Position numbers and translations under genes: made by a program | The notes under the pieces: model-generated | The model's input: only the letters and a program-made list of their open reading frames with translations | Database searches by the model: none | What the model was told of the DNA's origin: nothing | Shown: positions 16,419 through 26,044 of the stretch, piece after piece | How positions within the stretch are numbered: position 1 is the stretch's first letter | How the letters are laid out: each line of letters starts with the position of its first letter | Source of the DNA: Streptosporangium subroseum | Lineage (GTDB): Bacteria; Actinomycetota; Actinomycetes; Streptosporangiales; Streptosporangiaceae | Reading direction: 5' to 3' | Assembly: GCF_900188345.1 (NCBI RefSeq) | Contig: NZ_FZOD01000034.1 | Span: forward strand, 1-64,000 | DNA length: 64,000 bases

Positions 16419-18190
16419 GGGGATCCAGGCGCCCCTGAGGAGGAGGCCTCGGCCGAGAGCAACGGTGAGGCCTCGGTCGAGGGCCAACCAACGCCGGACA
16501 CGCGTGAGGTGGCGGAGCGGGCCGGCCGGTTGGTGCTGAAGACGCTGGAGAAGGCAGGCGGGGTGGAGGTGCTGGCTGCGGCCCATGAGGCTGTGTCGGC
16601 CCATCACGGCAACAATTACCTGCCACTGCTGGAGCAGTACTACGGGTCCCACTGTGCGGCGCTGTTCACGCTGGTGAACGCGATCACGCTGGAGTCGACC
16701 AGCGCGGACCGCAGCGTGGTGGAGACGGTGGAGTTCCTGCGAGCGCTGCGTGGCGCGAAGGCTGTGTTCGTGCCGGAGCGGCTGACGGTCGAGCGGGTGG
16801 GCGCCTTCTTCCGGGACAAGCTTGCCGCTCTCGCTCGGAGCGTCGATGCCGGGTATCCCTCCAACACCGACCTGGTACTGGAAGGTGGCCGTCCGGTGCT
16901 CAAGCGTCGCAAGGGCGTCGAGCGTCGGCCGGAGGCGCTGGGGTTGGAGGTTGCGCTCCATGACCGGCTGCCGCAGCGGGCGCTGCTGGACGTCCTCACT
17001 CGCACTGCCTATCTGCTGGGCTGGCACCATCACTTCGGCCCGGCCCCCGGCTCGGATCCGAAGATCAAAGAGGCCTTGGCCCGCGCTACGTGCTGACGGT
17101 GTTCGCGCATGGCACGCTACTCGGCCCGTCCCAGGTCGCGGCACACATGCGCGGCAAGGTCAGCGTGCACGAGCTCTCGCTGGCAGGCAACAAGCACGCC
17201 ACCGCCGGCAAGATTGAGAAAGCGTCGGCGACGGTCGTCAACGCGTTCAACAAGCTGGACGTGGCCGGCGTGTGGGGCGACGGGAAGACCGTCGCCGCGG
17301 ACGGCTCCCAGATCGACACGTGGGAGAACAACCTGCTGGCGGAGACGTCGATCCGGTACGGGGGCCATGGGGGCATCGCCTACCGGCATGTCTCCAACAC
17401 CTACGTCGCACTGTTCAGCCACTTCATCCCGTGCGGGGTGTGGGAGGCGGTCTACATCATCGAGGGCTGCTGAAGAACACCTCCGACGTCCAGCCCGATA
17501 CCATCCACGCGGACACCCAAGGCCAGTCGCTGCCGGTCTTCGGCCTGGCCGCGCTCCTGGGATTCGACCTGCTTCCCCGCATCCGCAACTGGCATGACCT
17601 GATCTTCTACCGGCCCGCCCTCAACACGCACTATCAGCACATCGATTCCCTGTTCGGGGATGAGGTGGTCGACTGGGACCTGATCGAGGCGCATTGGACG
17701 GACCTGCTGCGCACCGCGATCTCGATCAGGGAGAACAGGATGTCGTCGGTCACGCTGCTGCGCCGGCTGGGCAACCGCTCCCGCAAGAACCGCCTATACC
17801 GGGCGTTCAGGGAGCTCGGCCGGGCGATCCGCACCATTGCGCTGCTGCGCTATCTGTCGGAGCCGCAGCTCCGGGAGCAGATCACCCAGGTCACCAACCG
17901 GAACGAGGCCTTCCACGGTTTCGCCGACTGGCTGATGTTCGGCGGCAAGCTCATTGGCCACAACGACCCCGACTACCAGGAGAAGGTCATCAAGTTCAAC
18001 GAGTTGCTCGCCAACTGCGTCAGGTACTCCACCGCCCTGGACATCACCGACGCCGCCAACGACATCGCCGCCGAGGGACACCCTGTCGACCTGGACGACC
18101 TGGCGACCGTTTCCCCCTACATCACCCACACCGTCCGCCGGTTCGGGAACTGGACCCTCACCCCTTTCGGATCCTCGACGGCAGGCCGCG
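16419..18190 (+). mobile_element. Tn3-family transposase, C-terminal part, broken by two frameshifts
   Basis: Three successive frames make up one Tn3-type transposase body. The first (16419 to about 17080) has NNYLPLLEQYYGSHCAALF and STSADRSVVETVEFL. The second (17083-17465) has RYVLTVFAHGTLLGPSQVA and the catalytic block VWGDGKTVAADGSQIDTW, then YGGHGGIAYRHVSNTYVALF. The third (17465-18190) has FGLAALLGFDLLPRIRNW, IGHNDPDYQEKVIKFNELLANC, giving the remaining acidic residues. Shifts are at about 17081 and 17466. The DUF4158 N-terminal half of such a protein (about 1000 residues) is missing here, and a DUF4158 fragment occurs separately at 25395. Inactive relic. Confidence 0.88.
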
Positions 18191-18291
18191 AATCCCGTCC
18201 TTGCGCCCCAACGTCCGTGGTCAGTACGCCGAGGTGAGCGGCTCAAGGAACGGATCTATGCGGCATCACCAGGCTTGCCGTGGTGGTCGAC

Positions 18292-20118
18292 TTAGAGAGT
18301 CGCGGTCACGGGACGGCGGCCGCCAAGGTGGGCGGGAACAGAGGTGAGCGCCGCCACCACGAGCACGGTTGCCATCACCAGGGCGATCAGCTGCCAGGGT
18401 GCGGGAAGCGTGGCCTTGTCGCTGTCGCCGCCGGTGATCACGTTGATGGCGGCGAACAGCAGGAAGCCTCCCGGGAAGACACCCATGACGGCGCCGAGGA
18501 GCGCGGGCAGCACCTGCGCGGTCGCCAGGGCGACGGTCACTTCCTGGGGGGTTGCGCCGAGGGCGCGTGCCAGCGCCGACGCATGCCGGTTGTCGAGCAC
18601 CGTCGCCCAGGTGATGACGATGGCGTTGACCGCCGCCAAGGAGAGCAGGATGACCGTCCAGACGAGGAGCACGTGCCGCAGCACCGCCACCTGAGCTTCG
18701 GTGTATGCGCCGGTGCCTGGCTGGTCGCCGAGGAAGGCGTTGAGCACCACCAGGACGTAGATGCCGCTGACCGTGACCGCGATGCTGACCACGCCCAGCA
18801 CCACCCGTCGCGGCCGGCGGGCGGTGACCCGCAGAGCGAGCAGCAGCGGGACGGGCAGTCGCGCCGAGAGAGTGATCAGCCAACCGGTGCGGCGAGGTGG
18901 GCGTGCCGCGTCGGCCAGCGCGCTGACGGTGCTGGACTGGGCCGCGCGCACGGCCGGAACAGTGGTCGCCACCACCGCGACGCCGAGTGCCACGGCAGTC
19001 ACCAGACCGATCGTGGACCAGGTCAACGACGCCGTCCCCGCGCCGCCGACGAGGCCCGCGCTCGACTCGGTGAGTAACGGAGCGGTCAGCGCTCCGATCA
19101 TCAGCCCGGCCGCGGCCGCGACGACGGCCACCAGGAGGTACTCCGCGAGTAGCACGGCAGCGACCAGACCCGGTGTGCCGCCGACTGCTTTCAGCAACCC
19201 GATACGCTTGGTCTGATCGGCCATCCGCCCGCCGACCAGCACCGAAAGACTGGCCACAGCGAGCAGGCCGAGCAGCCAGGCGCCGATCAGCAGCAGGATC
19301 TGGGAGTCCCGGGCCAGGTCGGTGGCGTCAGCGAGAATGCTCTCCCAGGTCTGCATGGGTATGGCGCCGCCGTGGTCGCCGCCGTTCCGGTCGACGAATG
19401 CCTGGGCTTCGTCCGGGGCGGCCAGCTTCAGGTTCATCACGTAGGACAGGGAGCTTCGGTCCGAGGCGAGGCTCAGCACGTCCGCCTGGGTGAGCCAGAC
19501 CAGCCCGGGATTGTGCAGCAACCCCGCCGGCAGATTCCGGTCGTCGGGAATGGCGCCGTTGATGCAGCCGGCGGCGACGATGCAGGACGCTCCGGGATAG
19601 GGCGGCATGGCGGCGGTGACCGCGACGCCGACGACCTTGAACGACCTGCCGCCCAGGGTGACCGAGTCACCGACTCCCACCTCGAGCGAGTCGGCGAAGG
19701 TGGCCTCGAGCGCCACGCCGCCGTCGCTGACCCAGCTGCCCTGCCTCACCTGGGGCTGATCGACCGCCGCGATAGTGGCGTCGCGCCCTTCGACCTGCAC
19801 GTCCGACGTCCGGCCGGACGCCTCGAGCTTCCCCGCGAGGACGGGGTACGGTCCGCTGTGCTCAGTGACGCCGGAGGCGGTGGCCAGTTTCCCGAGCTCC
19901 GCGAGGTCGGCGGCCCGGCCGACGTTGGCGACCACGTCAGGCCCCCTGGTCGCCGCCCGGGTGCTCTGGTATGGGGCGCCGGCCGCGTCGCGCAGGACGA
20001 GCCCGAGCGTCAGCGTCGTGGTGGCGGCCAGGATGGCGAGCAGCAGAAGCGCGGCCTCGGTGCGGCGCCGCCGGAGGTCTCGCAGGGCGAGGCGGATCAC
20101 GAGAAGGATGCGACCCAT
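18292..20118 (-). CDS. FtsX-like ABC transporter permease
   Basis: A 608-residue membrane protein of the MacB/FtsX type. An N-terminal transmembrane segment (LLLLAILAATTTLTLGLVL) is followed by a periplasmic-side domain of about 220 residues, then two groups of membrane segments (LLLIGAWLLGLLAVASLSVL, YLLVAVVAAAAGLMIGALTA and HVLLVWTVILLSLAAVNAIV, ATAQVLPALLGAVMGV). GGTPGLVAAVLLAEY and LGATPQEVTVALA are the conserved FtsX cytoplasmic loops. It lies five bases after the ATPase gene and forms an exporter or mechanotransmission complex with it. Neighbouring envelope protease and two-component genes suggest a role in envelope stress or antimicrobial peptide defence (inference). Confidence 0.92.
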   Translation of the reverse strand: MGRILLVIRLALRDLRRRRTEAALLLLAILAATTTLTLGLVLRDAAGAPYQSTRAATRGPDVVANVGRAADLAELGKLATASGVTEHSGPYPVLAGKLEASGRTSDVQVEGRDATIAAVDQPQVRQGSWVSDGGVALEATFADSLEVGVGDSVTLGGRSFKVVGVAVTAAMPPYPGASCIVAAGCINGAIPDDRNLPAGLLHNPGLVWLTQADVLSLASDRSSLSYVMNLKLAAPDEAQAFVDRNGGDHGGAIPMQTWESILADATDLARDSQILLLIGAWLLGLLAVASLSVLVGGRMADQTKRIGLLKAVGGTPGLVAAVLLAEYLLVAVVAAAAGLMIGALTAPLLTESSAGLVGGAGTASLTWSTIGLVTAVALGVAVVATTVPAVRAAQSSTVSALADAARPPRRTGWLITLSARLPVPLLLALRVTARRPRRVVLGVVSIAVTVSGIYVLVVLNAFLGDQPGTGAYTEAQVAVLRHVLLVWTVILLSLAAVNAIVITWATVLDNRHASALARALGATPQEVTVALATAQVLPALLGAVMGVFPGGFLLFAAINVITGGDSDKATLPAPWQLIALVMATVLVVAALTSVPAHLGGRRPVTATL

Positions 20119-20123
20119 TGCGG

Positions 20124-20870
20124 TCAGTCCTCCAGCCCGACGAGCGCGCCGAGCTGCCCGGTGGTGCCGCCGGTCAGCAGGGTCTCGTCCACGAGCACGC
20201 CGTCGCGCATCGAGAACTTCCGGTCCGCGGTGGCCGCGATCCGCGCGTCGTGGGTAACGATGACCAGCGTCTGCCCGGACTCGTGCAGGTCCTTGAAGAG
20301 CTGGAGGACGTCCAGGGTGGCGTCGCTGTCCAGGTTTCCGGTCGGTTCGTCAGCGAGGACGACCAGCGGCTCGTTGCTCAGCGCCCGGGCGACCGCGACC
20401 CGCTGCCGCTGGCCGCCGGAGAGCGCGGAGGGCAGGAACCGCGCCCGGCCGGCGAGCCCGAGCTGATCCAGCAGCTCCTCCGCGCGCCGCCGTGCGACCC
20501 GCGGCGAGCGTCCGGCGAGCAGCGCCGCCAGCTCGACGTTCTCCATGGCGGAGAGCTCCTCCATCAGGTGGAAGGACTGGAAGACGTAGCTGACGTCGGT
20601 CCGCCGCATCCGGGCCAGGGCCTTCTCGCTGATGTTGTCGATGCGCCGGCTGTTCAGCGACACCTCTCCAGCCGAGGGCCGATCCAGCCCGCCGAGCAGA
20701 TGCAGCAGCGTCGACTTTCCGCAGCCGCTCGGTCCCATGATCGCCACCGTCTCTCCCGCGCTGACGTCGAGATCGACGCCGTCGACGGCGCGCACCAATC
20801 CTTCCCCTTTGCCGTGCTCCTTCCGCAGCCCGCGGGCGCTCAGTACGGGCGTGTCGGCGGCATTGCTCAC
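20124..20870 (-). CDS. MacB/LolD-type ABC transporter ATP-binding protein
   Basis: A 248-residue ATPase: Walker A GPSGCGKS (about 46-53), Q-loop YVFQSFHLM, signature LSGGQRQRVAVARAL, Walker B VVLADEPTGNLD and switch His in IVTHDARIA. This set defines the MacB/LolD group that pairs with FtsX-like permeases. GTG start at 20870 with ribosome site AAGGAG eight bases before it. Operon partner is the permease directly downstream. An inverted repeat CTTGAG (20909-20914) / CTCAAG (20930-20935) lies upstream of the start and may be an operator. Confidence 0.95.
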   Translation of the reverse strand: MSNAADTPVLSARGLRKEHGKGEGLVRAVDGVDLDVSAGETVAIMGPSGCGKSTLLHLLGGLDRPSAGEVSLNSRRIDNISEKALARMRRTDVSYVFQSFHLMEELSAMENVELAALLAGRSPRVARRRAEELLDQLGLAGRARFLPSALSGGQRQRVAVARALSNEPLVVLADEPTGNLDSDATLDVLQLFKDLHESGQTLVIVTHDARIAATADRKFSMRDGVLVDETLLTGGTTGQLGALVGLED

Positions 20871-21055
20871 GATCCACTCCTTCGATAGATCCAGTTCTGC
20901 TTACGGGTCTTGAGCCGGCGCAGGCCCGCCTCAAGCGGGAGCACGATGCGCTCCGCCAACAGCGCTGCGGTCGAGCGGGTCCGGCTCGGCCATGGCGGGG
21001 CGCTGGGTGTCGGCGATGGTGAGGGGTGGCCAGCCCGGCCGCTGCGGCAAGCGCG

Positions 21056-22413
21056 TCAAAGAAGCGCCAGCGCCTTGGCCACACCCGGGTCGCGCCCGGT
21101 AGCCAGGTCGAGGGCGGTCATGGGGGCGTAGCGGTCGACCGGCACGCCGATCGTGTCGATGATTTCGCGGGCGGGCCCGAGATGCCGGACCCTGGGCAGG
21201 AGCAGGAGGCTGCCGTCGTGGAGGAGGTATGCCTCGCTGGGGCCGGAGACGGCCCCGGCGGTGCGGGTCCCGACGAGGGTGCCCATACCGTTTCCTTGAC
21301 CGCCGCGCTGAAGTCCTCACAGGCCGAGGCGCATCCGCGATCGGTGAGGACGATCAGGCGCGAGCCGAGCAGCGAGACGCTGTCGTCGGTCCGGTTGGGC
21401 ACGCAGTCTCCCTTGAGCGGGCAGAAGTAGCTGGTGACCTTGCCGTGTGCGAATGCGCCGAGCAGCCGTGTCACCTCGCGAGGTGACCCTCCGCCGTTGC
21501 CGCGCAGATCGAGGACCACGACCTTCGGTTTGTCTCGCAGCTTGGCGATGACCTGGTCGGCGGAGCCTTCGTAGAATCCGGGCAGTTGGACGTAGGTGAC
21601 GCCGTCGGCGAGCTTCTTTGACGTCACCGCCGGAGGCTGCCGCGTGATATGTCCCTCTTTGAGCTCGATGATGCGGGTCCGTCCCGTTGTGGGCCGCTTG
21701 AGCGTGAGCCGTACCGTGCCGGAGGCGAAGGCGTCGAGGATGCTCTGATTCACGGTGTCTCCGATGAACGCCGGCACGCCGTTGGCCTTGACGATGATGT
21801 CACCGGCTCTGATGTCGGCCTTGGCGGCGGGGCTGCCGGGCAGGACGCGGGTGATGAACATCGGCGGCCGGGCCGCAGGATCGAGCTGCGATCCTCCCTG
21901 CTGAGCCGACGCGCCCACGATGCCCGTTCCGGTTGGCCCGCCCTCTTGCGACGGGGTCGGCCTGACCCAGCGGGCGTGGTTGTCGTGCAGTCCGGCGACC
22001 ATGCCGGTGATCGCGGCGCGCAGGGCGGCGGGGTCGCCGACGCCGAGGACTTTCGCGAAGGCGGACCAGTCGGTTTCGCGGTTCCCGGTCAGGGCGGGCA
22101 ACCTAAGGTCGGCCCGGTCGGCGCCGCGCCGCATCAGGTTCTGGGTATAGGCGGCGAAGGCGCTCTTCAGCAATTCCTTCGGATCCATGACCGGGCCGCT
22201 GTAGTAGTTGTCCAGCACGCAGAAGTACGCCTGCCGGAGCGTGTTCACCGATGTCGGCGGTGCCGATTCCGGCGGTGACGCCGTGCTGGTGGTGCAGCCC
22301 CCGCCTGGAGTGGCCGATGGGGACGCCAGCTGGGACGTCGTGACCGATGCTGACGCGGGTGCGGACATGGAGCAGGCCGCCACCAGGACGGCGGCGCAGA
22401 GGGCTCTGATCAT
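21056..22413 (-). pseudogene. S41-family (C-terminal processing) protease lipoprotein, frameshifted
   Basis: N-terminal lipoprotein signal MIRALCAAVLVAAC with lipobox VAAC, so the product would be anchored outside the membrane. A PDZ domain (IRAGDIIVKANGVPAF) precedes the tail-specific protease domain with KVVVLDLRGNGGGSPREVT and LTDRGCASACEDF, where the catalytic Ser lies in the ASAC segment. The frame then breaks at about 21288: after AAVKETV the family sequence continues in another frame as MGTLVGTRTAGAVSGPSEAY, ending at 21056. One missing base in GAAACGGTATGGGC would explain it. The continuing first frame ends at 21118 with meaningless sequence. It may be inactive, or this may be a sequencing error. 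Divergent from the two-component system. Confidence 0.87.
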
Positions 22414-22500
22414 GGCCGCTAGCGTGGCCTGAAGCGGGTTGCACGGTCGTGAACGGATCCGTTAACGCCATTGAAACCCCGGTTCGGATATGAATGTCGG

Positions 22501-23154
22501 GTGCGGATTCTGGTGGCCGAAGACGAACGCGACCTGGCCGATCTCGTGGCGGTGGGATTGCGCCGTCATGCTATGGCCGTCGACGTGGTGTATGACGGGG
22601 CCGCCGCGGTGGAGCAGTTGGCGGTGCACGACTACGACGTTCTCGTGCTGGATCGGGACCTGCCCGAGATGCACGGCGACCTCGTGTGTCGTGAGCTGGT
22701 GGCGCGCGGGAGCCGTACGCGGATCTTGATGATGACGGCGGCGGCGTCGGTGCCGGAGCGAGTGGCGGGTCTCGGGATGGGGGCCGATGACTACCTGCCC
22801 AAACCGTTCGACTATGCCGAGTTGGTTGCGCGGGTGCAGGCGCTGGGGCGGCGTAGCCAGTCGGCGGTGCCGCCGGTGCTGACGCGGCACGGGATCGTGC
22901 TCGACAGGCACCGGCTGCAAGCCTCGCGGGACGGGCGGCACCTGCACCTGTCCCTCAAGGAGTTCGCCGTCCTTGAGGTGCTGATGAGGGCGGACGGCGC
23001 GGTCGTGAGCTCCGAACGGCTGCTTGAAGAGGCATGGGACGAGAACGCCGATCCGTTTACGACGGTGGTGCGGGTCTTGATCAGCCGCTTACGGGCCAAG
23101 CTGGGCGACCCGCCGTGCATTCAGACCGTTCCCGGTGCGGGATACCTGCTGTGA
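22501..23154 (+). CDS. OmpR-family response regulator
   Basis: A 217-residue two-domain regulator. The receiver domain starts VRILVAEDERDLADL with the acidic pair at residues 8-10, the phospho-acceptor Asp in VLVLDRDLPEMHG (near 52), Thr in MMTAAAS and Lys in YLPKPFDY. The C-terminal winged-helix DNA-binding domain has LSLKEFAVLEVLMR and VRVLISRLRAKLG. I start it at GTG 22501, where the receiver begins; no good ribosome site precedes it, so it may be leaderless. Four bases overlap the kinase gene. It presumably controls the divergent protease and ABC exporter genes. Confidence 0.93.
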   Translation: MRILVAEDERDLADLVAVGLRRHAMAVDVVYDGAAAVEQLAVHDYDVLVLDRDLPEMHGDLVCRELVARGSRTRILMMTAAASVPERVAGLGMGADDYLPKPFDYAELVARVQALGRRSQSAVPPVLTRHGIVLDRHRLQASRDGRHLHLSLKEFAVLEVLMRADGAVVSSERLLEEAWDENADPFTTVVRVLISRLRAKLGDPPCIQTVPGAGYLL

Positions 23155-24230
23155 CGACGATCCGGGTTCGGCTCACCCTGATCTACTCCGGGCTGTTCCT
23201 GCTGACCTCGGTCGTGTTGCTGGTCACGGTCAACCTCCTACTGCGCCAGGCGCTGAAGACGCGGGTCGCCCGGCTACCCGGGGGGGCGGTGGCGCCGCAG
23301 CCGCAGGTGCCACACCTGCCCGAGCTGGTGAACGACGTGATCAACTACCAATGGGAGATGACCACCTTCACGGTGGGGATCTTGACGCTGGTCTCGTTGG
23401 CCGTCGGATGGCTGGTCGCCGGGCGGATCCTGCGGCCCATCCACCGGATCACCGCCACCGCGCAGCGACTTTCCCTATCGACCCTGCACGAGCGGATCGC
23501 GCTCACCGGGCCGAAGGACGAGCTGAAGGAACTGGCCGACACCTTCGACGCGATGCTCGATCGGCTCGAACGCTCCGTCGAGGGGCAACGGCGGTTCATC
23601 GCCAACGCCTCCCACGAGTTGCGGACCCCGCTGGCCGTCCAGCGGGCGGCGATCGAAATCGGGCTCCCCGAGGACGGCGGCGAGATCCGCGGCACGCTCC
23701 TGCGCCACAACCGCCGGGCGGAGAACCTCATCGACGCCCTGCTGGTCCTGGCCCAGGCGGAAAACGGTCTGGACAACAGGAGCCCGGTGGCCCTGGACCA
23801 GGCGGTACGGCTCGTCCTGGCGGAAACAGGTTCGGACGGCGTCACCGTGACAGGGCGGGCAGAGCCGTTCGTCGTCGATGGGGACCCTGTCCTGCTGAAC
23901 CGGCTCGTCATCAACCTCCTCGACAACGCGGTCCGCTACAACCATCCCGGCGGAACCGTTGATGTAACGCTCTCCCGTGGAGTGTTGACGGTCCGTAACA
24001 CCGGCCCGCACGTTTCCCAGGAACGTTTCGGCGATCTCTTCGAGCCCTTCCGTCGGCTGCATACGACCCCTGGACAAGGCACCGGGCTCGGATTGTCGAT
24101 CGTTGCGGCGATCGCGAAGGCTCACGGGGCCGACGTGCGAGCGAACCCCAATCCGGGTGGCGGGCTGGAGCTCGTCGTGGTTTTCGCGGGATCCGAGGAC
24201 GCATCCCCCGCAGGAGGAACAGCGGAGTGA
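23151..24230 (+). CDS. Sensor histidine kinase
   Basis: A 359-residue membrane kinase. Two transmembrane segments (LTLIYSGLFLLTSVVLLVTV near 10-30; TFTVGILTLVSLAVGWLVAG near 75-95) enclose a short extracytoplasmic loop, followed by a HAMP linker, the dimerisation box NASHELRTPLA with the phosphorylated His near residue 155, the N-box NLLDNAVRYNHP and the G-box GTGLGLSIVAAIAKAHG. The GTG start overlaps the regulator's stop (GTGA). The small sensor loop of about 45 residues suits an intramembrane-sensing kinase as found beside ABC exporters responding to cell-wall antibiotics (inference). Confidence 0.95.
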   Translation: MTTIRVRLTLIYSGLFLLTSVVLLVTVNLLLRQALKTRVARLPGGAVAPQPQVPHLPELVNDVINYQWEMTTFTVGILTLVSLAVGWLVAGRILRPIHRITATAQRLSLSTLHERIALTGPKDELKELADTFDAMLDRLERSVEGQRRFIANASHELRTPLAVQRAAIEIGLPEDGGEIRGTLLRHNRRAENLIDALLVLAQAENGLDNRSPVALDQAVRLVLAETGSDGVTVTGRAEPFVVDGDPVLLNRLVINLLDNAVRYNHPGGTVDVTLSRGVLTVRNTGPHVSQERFGDLFEPFRRLHTTPGQGTGLGLSIVAAIAKAHGADVRANPNPGGGLELVVVFAGSEDASPAGGTAE

Positions 24231-24233
24231 TGC

Positions 24234-24344
24234 ATGTGACACAGAATGTGAATTATCTGTCACACCGGCGGCCGATGCGCCACCTCCGCCCCTGCTCGGC
24301 GCCCGCCGCCGCGCAGGCGACTCGGCTACATTATGTGTCACATC
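24234..24344. repeat. ATGTG(A/T)CACA repeats upstream of the recombinase gene
   Basis: ATGTGACACAG (24234-24244) and ATGTGTCACAT (24334-24344) are near-palindromes 100 bases apart; CTGTCACAC at 24257-24265 adds another half-site, giving TGTGACA (24235-24241) / TGTCACA (24258-24264). The cluster ends 20 bases before the recombinase start. They may be operator sites or crossover/arm sites for the recombinase. Confidence 0.55.
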
Positions 24345-24364
24345 GCCTTTCGGGAGGCGGCTTC

Positions 24365-25321
24365 GTGTCCATCGTGGCGTTCCCCAGCCAGCCCGACCCT
24401 GCGACCGCCAGCATGACGGTCACGGCCGCGGTCGAGCGTTTCCTCGACTCCCTCGCTGCGGCCACCACCCGCTCCGGCTACGCCGATACCCTCACCCGGC
24501 TGACCGCGGCCACCGGCCCGCACCATCCGGTCGCCGCCCTACAGCCTGAGCACTACGCCGCGGTGATGGACCACTGGAACGCCGCGGCCGCCGCGACCTG
24601 GAACCGGCACCTATCCGCGCTGACCTCGTTCACCGTCTGGGCCCAGCGCCAGGAACTGCTGGCCACCAACCCGGCCCGGCGGCTGGAACGCCGCAAGACA
24701 GCACACCGAGGCGACCGCTCCATCCCGCGCACCCGGCTGGAGACACTCTTCACCGACCCCGTGCACGCCCTGCGGGAAAAAGTCCTCTGGAGGCTGCTGT
24801 ACGACACGGCCGCCCGCGCCGAGGAAATCCTCACCCTCAACGTCGAAGACCTCGACCTGGAGTTCCGCCGTGCCCGCGTCGTCTCCAAGGGCGGCGCCAT
24901 CGAGTACGTGCACTGGGCCACCCCCACGGCCCGGATCCTGCCCCGCCTGCTGACCGGCCGCACCCGCGGGCCAGTGTTCCTGGCCGACCGGCGCGCCCCC
25001 ACTTCCGGCCGACGCGCGCCCGCAGCCGCCGACATCTGCCCCGTCACCGGGCGAGGCCGACTGTCATACCCGCGCGCCGAGTACCTGTTCAAAACCGCCT
25101 CCGCAAAGCTCGACCCGCACCGGCAAGGGTGGACCTTGCACCAGCTCCGCCGTTCGGCGCTCCAGCATCTCGCCCAAGCCGGCCGAACAGCGCCCGAACT
25201 GCAGGCCAAAAGCCGCCACCAGCACCTGGCCAGCCTCGGCCGCTACGTGCGACTCGGCGAAGAGACCTCCGCGCGCATCACCGCTGAAGCCGACCCCGCC
25301 CAACGTCGCCGCGCCCGCTGA
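24365..25321 (+). CDS. Tyrosine recombinase (phage-integrase family)
   Basis: A 318-residue site-specific recombinase. The N-terminal SAM-like core-binding domain (AAVERFLDSLAAATTRSGYA) is followed by the catalytic domain: Arg I in YDTAARAEEILTL, Lys in VVSKGGAIEYVHW, HxxR in TLHQLRRSALQHLAQAG, and the last His and nucleophile Tyr in KSRHQHLASLGRYVRLGEE. All catalytic residues are present. Start is GTG 24365, eight bases after GGGAGG. It lies next to relics of Tn3 transposase and of a second, closely similar recombinase (26996-27115), so it probably belongs to an integrated element or genomic island. No att site could be proven. Confidence 0.92.
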   Translation: MSIVAFPSQPDPATASMTVTAAVERFLDSLAAATTRSGYADTLTRLTAATGPHHPVAALQPEHYAAVMDHWNAAAAATWNRHLSALTSFTVWAQRQELLATNPARRLERRKTAHRGDRSIPRTRLETLFTDPVHALREKVLWRLLYDTAARAEEILTLNVEDLDLEFRRARVVSKGGAIEYVHWATPTARILPRLLTGRTRGPVFLADRRAPTSGRRAPAAADICPVTGRGRLSYPRAEYLFKTASAKLDPHRQGWTLHQLRRSALQHLAQAGRTAPELQAKSRHQHLASLGRYVRLGEETSARITAEADPAQRRRAR

Positions 25322-25394
25322 CCCCTCAACCACCCACCTACAGGGGATGGTCGCGTCTAGCGCCCAACCCGCTGAGCTGCGACTACAGCAAGCC

Positions 25395-25660
25395 CGCGGC
25401 CCCTTTCTGGCGTATTCCGGCCGCCCCCCAGAAGGCCACCACGCGTCTGTGGGACACCCTGCATGGGCTGCTCAACGGTGAGCGGCGCCGGGTGCCGGCC
25501 GAACTCCTGGAGGTGCCCGCTGGTGCGAGGATCTCCATGCTGGAGCGGTTGCGGCGTCCGGTGGTGAAGGCGTCGGGACCGCAGATGGACAAGGCGCTGG
25601 AGCGGGTGGCCGAGATCGCCGCGCTGGGGGTGGCGCAGGTGGATGTGTCGGTGATCCCGT
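25395..25660 (+). mobile_element. Tn3-family transposase N-terminal (DUF4158) fragment
   Basis: The frame reads RLWDTLHGLLNGERRRVPAE, LLEVPAGARISMLERLRRP, SGPQMDKALERVAEIAALG and VAQVDVSVIP. This is the DUF4158 N-terminal domain of Tn3-type transposases (the EVPxGxRxSxLERLRxxP and ALERVAEIxALG motifs). The match stops abruptly at about 25660. Same strand as the C-terminal relic at 16419 but located downstream of it. Confidence 0.75.
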
Positions 25661-25900
25661 GTTCGAGGCGCTGTCGCAGCAGGTGCATGGCGATGCGGCG
25701 GTTGAGGCTGAACCGCCGCTCGGTGTCGACCACGACGACGATCCCGAGGGCCGGTGGGTCGCCCGTACCGCGGTGCCGGCCTTGTTGCGAGGCTGACGCC
25801 TTCACCCGAGCCTGCCGGGCGGTCGGCAGCGTCCCGTGAACTCGTTTCCTGACTTGTGTGAAAGACAGGCGACACCACTTCCTTGAAAAGGCCCATCCCC
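25661..25900. other. Junction region with an unassigned coding-like tail
   Basis: After the DUF4158 fragment a different frame reads VFEALSQQVHGDAAVEAEPP, then DDDPEGRWVARTAVPALLRG and a stop at about 25797. This looks like the true C-terminus of some lost protein. From there to 25900 no gene is seen; the sigma-factor promoter would lie here. Confidence 0.4.
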
Positions 25901-26044
25901 ATGCCGCTCAGTACGACCCTGTCTGACGCCGCCCTGATCGAACGGTCGTGGCGGGATCCCGGGGATTTCGCCTTGCTGTTCGACAGGCACGCAGGACACA
26001 TCCACCGTTATGTGGCCCGCCGGCTCGGCGACGAGCCGCCCTTC
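25901..26044 (+). pseudogene. 5' fragment of an ECF-type sigma factor gene
   Basis: From ATG 25901 the frame reads MPLSTTLSDAALIERSWRD, PGDFALLFDRHAGHIHRYVA and RRLGDE. This is the start of sigma region 2 of an RNA polymerase sigma-70/ECF protein (the FxxLFDRHxxxIHRYVxRRLG motif). The match ends at GDE and the sequence continues, in another frame, as the middle of a CU044_5270-type protein. The remaining about 150 sigma codons and the first part of the partner gene have been deleted. Confidence 0.8.

Noticed and set aside
22471..22500. Upstream start of the response regulator at 22471
   Set aside because: The receiver domain starts at GTG 22501; the extra ten codons add no family sequence.
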